Below, one piece after another: positions 1 through 6,859 of a stretch of DNA of 10,909 bases (position 1 is the stretch's first letter; every line of letters begins with the position of its first letter). The stretch covers positions 1 to 10,909 of the forward strand of contig JAEDOB010000052.1 of assembly GCA_016302225.1 (NCBI GenBank), given 5' to 3'. The translations under genes and the position numbers were made by a program. The notes under the pieces are model-generated. The model saw nothing but the letters and a program-made list of their open reading frames with translations. It searched no databases and was not told where the DNA came from. This DNA comes from Oscillospiraceae bacterium. GTDB lineage: Bacteria > Bacillota > Clostridia > Oscillospirales > Ruminococcaceae.

Positions 1-152
1 TGCGGGTGCGCCCTTGTCGGAACGCTGTATTTCGAGATTGTAAAGCCTTCCCTCGTTGTCCGTTGCGAAAACGTCAAGGCAGACAGAACGTGTTCCCAAA
101 AGCCGTTTCATATCATACTGAGTTTCCCGGGAGGTTATTTTCAGATCGCTAA

Positions 153-262
153 GGAAATACTGATTAATGGGTGTTCCCCCGCCTTCGGCGGGGGAACACC
201 CACATAGATATGTCACTCAGGCGACAAGAAAAGCAGGAATGCCGATTTATTCAGCGATTTCC
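153..262. mobile_element. 110-bp MITE-like element inserted in the Rpn gene
   Basis: The ends are imperfect terminal inverted repeats: GGAAATACTGATTAA read rightward from 153 and GGAAATCGCTGAATAA read leftward from 262, differing by one indel and two or three bases. Each end is flanked by TAA (150-152 and 263-265), a likely 3-bp target duplication. Deleting the element with one TAA (113 bp) joins ...ITGI to SDLKIT... in a single open frame, strong evidence that this is an insertion into a once intact gene. The element encodes no transposase and contains a 16-bp-stem hairpin at 168-202. I cannot assign it to an IS family. Confidence 0.8.
168..202. repeat. Long perfect hairpin inside the MITE-like element
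   Basis: Perfect inverted repeat with 16-bp arms (168-183 and 187-202) and a 3-nt loop. The centre contains CCCCGCCGAAGGCGGGG on the minus strand, the same 17 bases as the centre of the hairpin at 8756-8792. It lies close to one end of the element and has no T-tract, so it is not a classical terminator. Confidence 0.9.
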
Positions 263-432
263 TAATTCCCGTAATAATACGCAAAACCATTTCCGACAGG
301 GGAATATTATCACGGAAAAGCTCACGCATAAAATCATCGTCCAAAGGTCTGTACTGTTCAAGGCGTTTCAGATGAGCCTTATATCTTTTTTCGTCAATGT
401 TCAAGTCCATGGGTATCGCCTCTTGCAGTTTT

Positions 433-461
433 ATTATAACATATTTTTTCGGGATAATCAA
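433..461 (-). promoter_or_regulatory. Promoter of the Rpn gene
   Basis: On the minus strand a -35 box TTGATT (461-456) is followed after 17 bp by a perfect -10 box TATAAT (438-433), about 22 bp upstream of the preferred ATG at 410. It is divergent from the promoter at 518-546. Confidence 0.75.
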
Positions 462-517
462 TAGTTTTGCGTTTTATTGTCCTGTGCTATGCAAACAATA
501 AAAATTTTCTGTAAATC

Positions 518-546
518 TTGACTTGTTTTGTAGGATATGGTAAAAT
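518..546 (+). promoter_or_regulatory. Promoter of the first sensor/GGDEF gene
   Basis: A -35 box TTGACT (518-523), a 17-bp spacer and a -10 box TAAAAT (541-546) match the sigma-A consensus. The open frame of the downstream gene extends upstream to a TTG at 518, but that TTG is the -35 box itself, so the longer start is not credible. Confidence 0.8.
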
Positions 547-583
547 TATAGCAGGCAATAATATTGAAAGGAAATGCTCGGTA

Positions 584-2494
584 ATGTTTAAGGGATGCAG
601 AGGAGAACATAAAATACTTGGCATCTGCTATTCAAATATCTCCAGTGAGGACGTAAGCAATATAGTCACTTCGGTGTGCAATACAGCTATTGCAGCGGGC
701 TATAAGATCATGCTGATAGCCAGCTTTGTGGATCTTTATTATGATAACAGCGATACACGGGGAGAAGCGGCTGTTTTTGATCTGGTAAACCCCGAAATGC
801 TCGACGCTCTCGTTATTCTTCCCGAATCCATCAAATCGGACAAGCTGGTTGACAGGCTTATTGCGTACGCAAAGAGATTTGACCTGCCTACTGTTGTTAT
901 CGACAGGGATTTCAAGGATTCTGCCTGCATACTTTTCGATTACACATCTACCTTTGAGAAAATTGTACGGCACGTTATTGAGGATCACGGCTGCAAAAGA
1001 GTCAACTTCATTGCGGGCATAAAGGACAATGAGTTCTCCGAAAACCGTGTTGAGTGCTATAAGCGTGTTCTGGCGGAAAATGGCATTCCCTTTGAGGAAG
1101 AACGGCTGGGCTACGGAAACTTCTGGGAAATGCCCACTATTGACGTTATGGACACATTTATGGCGAGCAAGCTGCCGTTTCCCGAAGCCATAATCTGCTC
1201 AAATGACGCTATGGCTATCGCTGCCTGCAAATATCTGGCGCAAAGGGGCTATAATGTGCCCGGAGATGTTATCGTTACGGGCTTTGACGGCATTGAGCTG
1301 GAGAGATACTTTTCTCCAAGGCTTACGACGGGAGCGGTGGATTTCTCCGCTATCGGCAAAATTGCGCTGCAGCTTATCGAAAAGCAGAAAAATCACGAGG
1401 AATATCCCCATATCACGCAGATACCCTATTCTATGAGAATTTCTCAGTCCTGCAACTGCGAAAAGCCCGACCCCGAAAATGCAGGAAATAAGATACAGGA
1501 GCTTTACGACCGTGTTACCAATGCCGAAAGGCACGAGAGCTTTATGTTTAACTATCTTGCGAAAACGACGGAATGCTCTTCTTTGAAGGAAATTGCCGAG
1601 GTCATGGCGAACTACGGCGACTATAACGAATGGTTCTGCCTTAACACCGACCTTTTGTCCGATAAAAAAGAGGAGGAGCGTTTCCATAACGAATTCACCG
1701 TAAATATGAACGCTTTTCTTATCAGGCGGGAGCATATTGATTATTTAAATACCGATGGTGTCATTTTCCCTGCAAAGGAGCTGCTGCCCGACCTTGAGAG
1801 TATTCTGGAAAGGGAGAATATTCTTTTCTTCTCGCCCCTGCATTTTCGTGATGAGGTGCTGGGCTATGCGGCTGCGGGTATTGGTCTGAACAATTTCCCC
1901 TTTGCAAACCGCAGACGTTATATCAGCCACACCAATCAGATACTGGAAAATTTCATTAACAGGCAGAAGCTTGAAAGGGTAAATGCCGAGCTTGCAGATC
2001 TTCATGTTCATGACCAAATGACGGGGCTTTACAATCGCCGCGGGTTCTATAAATATGTCAAGAACATTTCAGCCGAGGAAAATTCGGGGGACAAGGTATG
2101 GCTGTTTTCCATTGATATGGATTATCTCAAATATATTAACGACACCTTCGGTCATAACGAGGGGGACACCGCTATCAAGACCATGGCAAATGCTCTCATA
2201 TACGCCTGCTGCGGCAAGGAGATATGCGCACGGTTCGGCGGTGATGAATTTGCCGTTGCGGGTATCGGCGGAAATAATTATCCCGAGGATTATATGGGAC
2301 GTGTCAAATCGTATCTCAATGATTTCAACGTTTCCGGCGGAAAGCCTTACAAGGTCGGAATGAGCTGCGGCTGGGCTATGGTCACGGGCAGTCTTGCAAA
2401 CGGCATTGACGAGTTTATCCGTACCGCAGACGCAAGAATGTATGAGGATAAACGGCGGAGAAAGTCCGTCAGAGGGCAGAAGCCGGAAGCATAG
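584..2494 (+). CDS. Diguanylate cyclase with LacI-type ligand-binding domain
   Basis: Predicted cytoplasmic diguanylate cyclase making c-di-GMP from two GTP, probably controlled by a small ligand. Residues ~9-300 resemble the periplasmic-binding-protein-like effector domain of LacI/PurR regulators (FDYTSTFEKIVRHVIEDHG, EAIICSNDAMA, VTGFDGIE), but the N-terminal helix-turn-helix of those regulators is absent. This part ends in a C290-N-C292 motif. Residues ~310-470 form a middle domain I cannot name. The GGDEF domain (~475-630) has D477-QMTGLYNRRGF, IDMDYLKYINDTFGH and an intact GGDEF at 552-556. The usual RxxD inhibitory site is not seen in the expected place (CGKE instead). No signal peptide or membrane segment is visible. 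Start ATG 584 (636 aa) follows AAAGGAA at 568-573. The deformylase gene follows after 25 bp. A colinear paralog lies at 8845-10722. The ligand is unknown. Confidence 0.9.
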   Translation: MFKGCRGEHKILGICYSNISSEDVSNIVTSVCNTAIAAGYKIMLIASFVDLYYDNSDTRGEAAVFDLVNPEMLDALVILPESIKSDKLVDRLIAYAKRFDLPTVVIDRDFKDSACILFDYTSTFEKIVRHVIEDHGCKRVNFIAGIKDNEFSENRVECYKRVLAENGIPFEEERLGYGNFWEMPTIDVMDTFMASKLPFPEAIICSNDAMAIAACKYLAQRGYNVPGDVIVTGFDGIELERYFSPRLTTGAVDFSAIGKIALQLIEKQKNHEEYPHITQIPYSMRISQSCNCEKPDPENAGNKIQELYDRVTNAERHESFMFNYLAKTTECSSLKEIAEVMANYGDYNEWFCLNTDLLSDKKEEERFHNEFTVNMNAFLIRREHIDYLNTDGVIFPAKELLPDLESILERENILFFSPLHFRDEVLGYAAAGIGLNNFPFANRRRYISHTNQILENFINRQKLERVNAELADLHVHDQMTGLYNRRGFYKYVKNISAEENSGDKVWLFSIDMDYLKYINDTFGHNEGDTAIKTMANALIYACCGKEICARFGGDEFAVAGIGGNNYPEDYMGRVKSYLNDFNVSGGKPYKVGMSCGWAMVTGSLANGIDEFIRTADARMYEDKRRRKSVRGQKPEA

Positions 2495-2519
2495 ACGGCG
2501 ATTTTTCGGAGGAATTTTT

Positions 2520-2933
2520 GTGGTAAAGGAAATAGTCAAGGATCCGCTTTTACTGTCCCAAAAGGCGGAAAAGGCGGATAAAAACGATATGCAGGTCATC
2601 ACCGACCTGTGCGATACCCTGAACGCCAACGCTGACCGCTGTGTTGGTATGGCGGCGAATATGATAGGTGTAAACAAAACTATTCTTGCGGCGTTTATCG
2701 GGGACAAGCTGACGGTGATGGTAAATCCCGTTATGGTGAACAGGTCAAAGAAAACCTATGAAGCGGAGGAGGGCTGCCTGTCCTTGACGGGAAAGCGGAC
2801 GGTCACTCGGTTCGAGGTCATTGAGGTTGAGTATCTCGACAAGCGGTTCAAGAGGAAAAAGCAGGTTTTCAAGGGCTTTGATGCGGAGATAATCCAGCAT
2901 GAGATGGATCATTTTGAGGGGAAATTGATTTAA
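2520..2933 (+). CDS. def: Divergent small peptide deformylase
   Basis: Peptide deformylase-like metalloenzyme; the family removes the N-formyl group from nascent proteins. The three family motifs are recognisable: VGMAANMIG at 42-50 (motif 1), EGCLS at 84-88 with metal ligand Cys86, and HEMDH at 127-131 with the other metal ligands and the catalytic Glu. Motif 1 normally ends in Gln (GxGxAAxQ), whose side chain assists catalysis; here that position is Met48. At 137 aa it is shorter than classical enzymes (about 150-190 aa) and ends just after motif 3, lacking the C-terminal helix. Similar short forms are common in Clostridia as I recall. The start is GTG 2520, because CGGAGG (2507-2512) lies 7 bp before it. 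It sits between the GGDEF gene and the hydrolase with no terminator on either side, so it is probably co-transcribed with both. A housekeeping deformylase elsewhere in the genome is likely. Confidence 0.85.
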   Translation: MVKEIVKDPLLLSQKAEKADKNDMQVITDLCDTLNANADRCVGMAANMIGVNKTILAAFIGDKLTVMVNPVMVNRSKKTYEAEEGCLSLTGKRTVTRFEVIEVEYLDKRFKRKKQVFKGFDAEIIQHEMDHFEGKLI

Positions 2934-2945
2934 GAGGGCAGAAAT

Positions 2946-3710
2946 ATGCGATTTCACACATTCGGCAGCAGCGAAAACAAAATTATGATACTCATTCACG
3001 GCGTTCTCACTCCGTGGCAGATATGGCAGGAGCAGATAGACTATTTTTCGGAAAAATACTTTGTTATCGTTCCCGCTTTGGACGGTCATATCGAGGAAGA
3101 AGCAAGCGAATTCAAGTCCGTTTCCGATGAGGCTGATAAGATAGCCCGCTATGTTATGGAAAATTACGGTAAGGACGTTGACACGGTATGCGGTCTGTCT
3201 ATGGGCGGCGTTATCGCTTACAAAATATTTGAGGGCGGACGGCTGAACATTAAAAACCTTGTGATCGACGGCGGTCCGCTGGTACCTGTGCCCAAGCTTT
3301 CCGTGTGGTTTATGGAAAAGTCCTACTTGTCCATTATCCACAAGTGCAAGGTGCGTGACAGGAAAACTCTTGAAAGCTTCAAGAAGGATTTTCTGCCCGA
3401 AAAATATCTTGAAAGCTTTTTGAAATTTGCAGATACTATGTCCGACGAAACCATAAAGAATATGGTGAACAGCATTTTCGGCACAAGGCTCATAAAATGC
3501 CCCGACCGTGAGCATATCAATATTTTGTATCTGCACGGGACAAAGGCGAACGAGGTCATTTCCGGTAAGGCTGCAAAGAAAATGAAGGAGCTTTATCCGC
3601 AGACGGAGATAAAATGCTTTGAGGGTTTTCTTCATGCCGAGCTGGCTATTTATCATGGCGGCGATTGGATAAAAGAGGTGGACGGTTTTTTGTGCGGACA
3701 CTCTGAATAA
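2946..3710 (+). CDS. Alpha/beta hydrolase
   Basis: Soluble alpha/beta-hydrolase of 254 aa, substrate unknown. The oxyanion region is LIHGVLTPW (around His18-Gly19), the nucleophile elbow is GLSMGG with Ser85 at residues 83-88, and the catalytic histidine is probably His230 in FLHAE. The acid residue is less clear: after LHGT near residue 200 the usual Asp position reads KANE. The start ATG lies 12 bp after the deformylase stop with GAGGG before it, so it is the last gene of the plus-strand set. Transcription ends at the hairpin at 3715-3754, facing the acyl-CoA reductase gene. The family covers esterases, lipases, acyltransferases and thioesterases, and nothing here picks one. Confidence 0.85.
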   Translation: MRFHTFGSSENKIMILIHGVLTPWQIWQEQIDYFSEKYFVIVPALDGHIEEEASEFKSVSDEADKIARYVMENYGKDVDTVCGLSMGGVIAYKIFEGGRLNIKNLVIDGGPLVPVPKLSVWFMEKSYLSIIHKCKVRDRKTLESFKKDFLPEKYLESFLKFADTMSDETIKNMVNSIFGTRLIKCPDREHINILYLHGTKANEVISGKAAKKMKELYPQTEIKCFEGFLHAELAIYHGGDWIKEVDGFLCGHSE

Positions 3711-3714
3711 ACGG

Positions 3715-3754
3715 AAAAGGCGGTCAATGTGAACATAGCATTGACCGCCTTTTT
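3715..3754. terminator. Bidirectional intrinsic terminator between convergent genes
   Basis: Perfect 15-bp stem, AAAAGGCGGTCAATG (3715-3729) paired with 3739-3753, and a 9-nt loop. On the plus strand it ends in TTTTT; on the minus strand the opposite arm ends in TTTT. It serves the hydrolase gene (plus) and the luxC-like gene (minus), whose stop is at 3755-3757. Confidence 0.9.
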
Positions 3755-4996
3755 CTATCCCACAATTTTCACATATCTCCGCAAAGCAAACTCCCCGTCG
3801 TGGGGCTCTCCCGTGTGCATTTCGGACATTTCTCCGGGACGTCGCACCTTCACCGCCCCCGCCCGAATAAGCAGGTCGGACAGCAGTTCACGCTCATTTT
3901 CGGCGCAGATAAGCCCCGCTGACTGCATATGCCCCCTGTCCCCAAAAAAGTGGGAAACCATCTCCGAACGGGGCAGCATTTTCACCAGCGGGTTCCCGAA
4001 CATTTTTGACAGCTCGGGGTACGGATTTCCGCCAAGAGTTACGCTGACGCCATTTCCGCAGAACAGCTTTTTATCGGATTTTTCGGGATAGGCAAGGGCT
4101 TCAAGCCGTTCGCAGTAAAGCTCCAACGCCGCTCCCGCGCCAAATCCGCCTGCCGAATGGTTATGCTTTTTGGCGGCGGCTTCAAGGATTTTCAGAAAGT
4201 TTTCGCAGAAATTTTCCGCTTTGGAATTGTCGGAAATATCAAGGTAAATCGTCTGACAGGAGCTGCACAAAAGCTGGTCTGTCAGGATAATATGCTCCGC
4301 AAGCTGAGTCAGTTCAGAGGTGTTTTCCATTCCGCTCTCCGAAATATAGCAAAAGCTAAGCTTGTGACCCCACTCAATTATCCGCTGATGGGGTGCCGCC
4401 AGCTGCCTGACTGCCTTCACCGCTTCATCGCCGCCCCAAACAACGATACCGTCCGACAGTTGCGCCAGACGCTTCATTCCCTCAATGTCCGATGACGGCG
4501 TGTCAAACACATAGACAAATGGCGCAAGGGACGGTTCCTCCTTGATAAGCTCATGAAGTATGGAAACGGACAATCCGCTGTCAGCCTGCGGGAGCTTTAA
4601 AATGTTCACATTCCCCGTCAAAAGCCCCTCCACAACGCTGTACGCAGGCAGACCGTCCGCATTTCCCGCCGCAATATGGAAAAGAACCCCCAGCGGCTTT
4701 GCCCTGTGAATGTCATTTTCAAGCTCGGCGGAAAGACGGGCGTTAAGGCTGTCTGCGCTTAGCATTTCGGCGGCGGACAGAATCTGTTCGGCGGAAACCG
4801 TGCCGCCTGTCAGCTGTGCAGCCTGTTCGGTAAATTCGCCGTCTGCAATGCGTTTTCCCAGCCTGTCGCAGGCGGAAATCAGCTTGGTTCTGTCGATATT
4901 TTTTTCGCTGAGTGTGGAAATGATGTCGGTTTTCATGGCGGCAAGGAGTTCACCGCTTTTTTCATTTCCGAAAATTTTACCGTTTGCCAGAATCAT
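3755..4996 (-). CDS. LuxC-family acyl-CoA reductase
   Basis: NADPH-dependent reductase of the LuxC family, related to aldehyde dehydrogenases. In luminous bacteria the family takes an acyl group from the synthetase LuxE and releases a fatty aldehyde. At 413 aa it is near or slightly below the usual length. Recognisable parts are KPLGVLFHIAAGNADGLPAY (100-119) with GNVNILKLP (128-136) in the nucleotide-binding region, and TDQLLCSSCQ (239-248). The catalytic cysteine is there, probably Cys244 by analogy with ACSSPQ in luminous LuxC, with Cys247 the alternative. It starts inside the end of the luxE-like gene (20-bp overlap, different frame), with GGAGG 9 bp before its ATG, so translation is probably coupled. 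It is the last gene of the four-gene operon. No luxA, luxB or luxD is present, so light production is not implied. The acyl substrate is unknown. Confidence 0.88.
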   Translation of the reverse strand: MILANGKIFGNEKSGELLAAMKTDIISTLSEKNIDRTKLISACDRLGKRIADGEFTEQAAQLTGGTVSAEQILSAAEMLSADSLNARLSAELENDIHRAKPLGVLFHIAAGNADGLPAYSVVEGLLTGNVNILKLPQADSGLSVSILHELIKEEPSLAPFVYVFDTPSSDIEGMKRLAQLSDGIVVWGGDEAVKAVRQLAAPHQRIIEWGHKLSFCYISESGMENTSELTQLAEHIILTDQLLCSSCQTIYLDISDNSKAENFCENFLKILEAAAKKHNHSAGGFGAGAALELYCERLEALAYPEKSDKKLFCGNGVSVTLGGNPYPELSKMFGNPLVKMLPRSEMVSHFFGDRGHMQSAGLICAENERELLSDLLIRAGAVKVRRPGEMSEMHTGEPHDGEFALRRYVKIVG

Positions 4997-6101
4997 TTAA
5001 AATGTCCTCCGCTCCGGCGGCGCAGGTTTTTATGCCCTTAACGCCTGTCCGTCCGATAATTTCAAGGTATGGAGATGAAATTCCGCAGCCGCACTCGTCC
5101 GCTTGGTGAATTATCCCCAGATCGTCGGTCATAACGCTTAAAAGGGGCATGCCCAAAGTCATTGGAGTGACAAGGTTCACAAGCCCCACGCTGCCCGTCG
5201 GCAGGACGGAAAGATCGGCGGGGTCACGAATGAAAACACGGCTGTAAATGGGGATATGAAAATGGTGATTGTCGCAGTCGGTGTACAAAATAGGGTGCTC
5301 CGCTGCCCCGAAAAACTCCGTTATTGCCGTTTCGGGAATGCCGAGATATTCCTCCGCCATTTCGTAAATGACCGTTTTTTCCACCGCCTCCGTGTAAAAC
5401 TGTTTCCAGCCGCCGCCCAGAAAAAGCCGTGAACCCTTTGGCAGACGCAGCCTTATGCCACGCTCCGCCAGCAGCTTCAGCATAAAATATGTGTAGGACG
5501 GAAAGCCCATAAACCGCACGGGAAAGGGCTGCTTTTCAAACTTAACAAGCGCATTTGCAACGCCCTCAATGTCCGCCTTGTAACTGCCGTTCTCGTATTT
5601 CAGGGCATAGACACGTTTCAGGGCAGGGGCGAAAAAGGTGGAACCAAAGGCAGTTTTTGTAACGGCGGTGTTGTTTCCCTTGTGGGGCTTATAGCCGAGA
5701 ATTACGTAGTTTGCGGGCATTTTCGAGAACAGCCCGTGAGTTTTTCCCATAGTCAGCACCATATCAAGACCGCAGAGCATTCCCGTATTATCAAAACCAA
5801 CGAAGCTTTGCCGACCGCCCGTTCCCGAAGATGTCGCCTTAATAAGCATACGGTTTTCGGGGATAGCTGTCAGCCTGTGCCGCTTGAAAAACAGTGTAGG
5901 CAGGGGAGGTATGTTCTGCACATCTTCCATAGTTTGGATATTATACGGAGAAAAGCCGCAGCCGTCAAGTATTCTTTTGTATTCGGGACAGTTTTCGTAC
6001 TGAAAGACGCAGTTATCCCGCATTGCTTCGATGAAAAGCGGTTCTGTTCCTTGCAGGTCGTAGGGGAATTTGTGGCGGAAAAGGTTTTTTCTGGCGGTCA
6101 T
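4977..6101 (-). CDS. LuxE-family acyl-protein synthetase
   Basis: ATP-dependent acyl-protein synthetase of the LuxE/PaaK-like adenylate-forming group. The family activates a carboxylic acid as an acyl-AMP and moves it to its own cysteine for hand-over to LuxC. At 374 aa it has the usual LuxE length. The ATP-binding signature KATSSGTGGRQSF spans 88-100, and EFFGAAEHPILY plus the MTDDLG region fit the adenylate-forming core. A cysteine at 360 (KTCAAG), 14 residues from the end, matches the C-terminal acyl-carrying Cys364 described for luminous-bacteria LuxE. Its ATG overlaps the stop of the Thg1-like gene (ATGA, 6098-6101), and GAGAGGG lies upstream inside that gene. The luxC-like gene follows at once, supporting a working LuxE-LuxC pair. 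Confidence 0.88.
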   Translation of the reverse strand: MTARKNLFRHKFPYDLQGTEPLFIEAMRDNCVFQYENCPEYKRILDGCGFSPYNIQTMEDVQNIPPLPTLFFKRHRLTAIPENRMLIKATSSGTGGRQSFVGFDNTGMLCGLDMVLTMGKTHGLFSKMPANYVILGYKPHKGNNTAVTKTAFGSTFFAPALKRVYALKYENGSYKADIEGVANALVKFEKQPFPVRFMGFPSYTYFMLKLLAERGIRLRLPKGSRLFLGGGWKQFYTEAVEKTVIYEMAEEYLGIPETAITEFFGAAEHPILYTDCDNHHFHIPIYSRVFIRDPADLSVLPTGSVGLVNLVTPMTLGMPLLSVMTDDLGIIHQADECGCGISSPYLEIIGRTGVKGIKTCAAGAEDILNDSGKR

Positions 6102-6859
6102 TTTGAAGCCCTCTCCAGAAATCCCAGCGCATAATCGCCGAATTTTTCGCCGTTTGGGAGATTACGGTCGGAGGTAATTTCTCTGCGGAAATATTTTACA
6201 GGTTCGCCCGTCTTTTGATTTACGCCCGATTTTTCCTTTTCAGTGAAATAGAATGAGATGCCGTACTTCTGCCAATCGGGCAGCTTTCCGTAGTCAATGC
6301 CGTATTTTTTCAGCAGTTCGGTTTTGTAATCGGGCTGCTTTTTATCGAGGATATTTGTGGCTTCGGTGTTTGAATAACCGTCCTTTAACAACGCATAGTA
6401 ACAGCAGGAATCCAGCGAATTTCGCAGCAGGTCGCCCTGACGCCACGCAAAATAATCCTTTACATCGTCTTTCGTCTGCAAAGGAATAAGCCGACAATCA
6501 AAGCAGACAGGCACGCCCGATCTCACGGAAAACATTGCGCTTGCTTCTCCCGCAAGAATGGTCAGAAGCTTTCGTGTTTTGCGGTTGTAGGCGGTTTCAT
6601 CGGGGTGGAAAAGCAGCGATATTTCGTCACTTTGGGTATATGCAAACAGGATATTGAACCCGCACTGCATAAGATGTTCGGTCGTCAGGCACATTAAATC
6701 GGAAAATTTTATATCAAAGGGCTTTTCAAAATGTTCAGCGGTAAATCGGGAAAAACCCTTTCCGTCAAGGCGGGCGCAAAGGTACAGCTCGGTGCCGATG
6801 AAGCTGTCCTCGGCTGTTTCAATTTTTCGCATTTTAGCGTCCAAATCGTCAAATTTCAT
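6098..6859 (-). CDS. Thg1-like 3'-5' RNA polymerase (tRNA-His guanylyltransferase family)
   Basis: Thg1-like protein (TLP), an enzyme that adds nucleotides to the 5' end of RNA in the reverse direction. Eukaryotic Thg1 adds G-1 to tRNA-His; bacterial and archaeal TLPs characterised so far mainly do template-dependent 5'-end repair of truncated tRNAs. At 253 aa it has family length. Active-site motifs are ARLDGKGFSRFT (29-40, metal ligand Asp32) and YTQSDEISLLF (74-84, Asp78 and Glu79), followed by FDCRLIPL (120-127). The region that reads HINNLYNT in eukaryotic Thg1 is here WRQGDLLRNSL, closer to TLPs. Bacterial tRNA-His normally gets G-1 from its gene, so repair is the likelier role. It overlaps both neighbours by 4 bp (ATGA) and has a strong GGAGGG site. 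The upstream kinase would supply 5'-phosphate ends, which family members activate with ATP before extension. Confidence 0.92.
   Translation of the reverse strand: MKFDDLDAKMRKIETAEDSFIGTELYLCARLDGKGFSRFTAEHFEKPFDIKFSDLMCLTTEHLMQCGFNILFAYTQSDEISLLFHPDETAYNRKTRKLLTILAGEASAMFSVRSGVPVCFDCRLIPLQTKDDVKDYFAWRQGDLLRNSLDSCCYYALLKDGYSNTEATNILDKKQPDYKTELLKKYGIDYGKLPDWQKYGISFYFTEKEKSGVNQKTGEPVKYFRREITSDRNLPNGEKFGDYALGFLERASK

Larger units (their letters stand above)
1..410 (-). pseudogene. Rpn-family PD-(D/E)XK nuclease, interrupted, runs off left edge
   Basis: Remnant of a recombination-promoting nuclease (Rpn, often annotated as a PD-(D/E)XK nuclease family transposase), a group of DNA endonucleases. 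The N-terminal part (410 down to about 263) starts MDLNIDEKRYKAHLKRLEQY and continues through RPLDDDFMRELF to RIITGI. The core part (about 150 down to 1) reads SDLKITSRETQYDMKR, then GTRSVCLDVFATD and YNLEIQRSDKGA. The Asp of CLDVF and the E-x-Q of LEIQR are the usual nuclease core. Between the parts lies a 110-bp insertion that shifts frame and brings a stop at 213, so the gene as it stands gives only about 65 residues. ATG at 410 is preferred over the longer ORF from 461, because 461 lies in the -35 box and an AGAGGCG ribosome site sits just before 410. The C-terminal part is outside the window. Family assignment is from recalled family sequences; confidence is high. Confidence 0.85.

Noticed and set aside
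171..464. Plus-strand open frame of 97 codons at the left edge
   Set aside because: It runs through the MITE-like element and antisense to the Rpn gene, with no ribosome site or recognisable protein.
518..583. Longer N-terminus for the first GGDEF protein starting at TTG 518
   Set aside because: The TTG is the -35 box of a strong promoter and would lie upstream of the transcript start; the paralog also begins just before the KI(L/V) strand.
2745..3701. Long minus-strand open frame (318 codons) opposite the deformylase and hydrolase genes
   Set aside because: The plus strand carries two recognisable enzymes with intact motifs and ribosome sites; the antisense frame resembles no family and has no promoter.
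3755..6101. Bioluminescence genes
   Set aside because: Only luxC- and luxE-like genes are present; no luciferase subunits or luxD, and the apparent host is an anaerobe.
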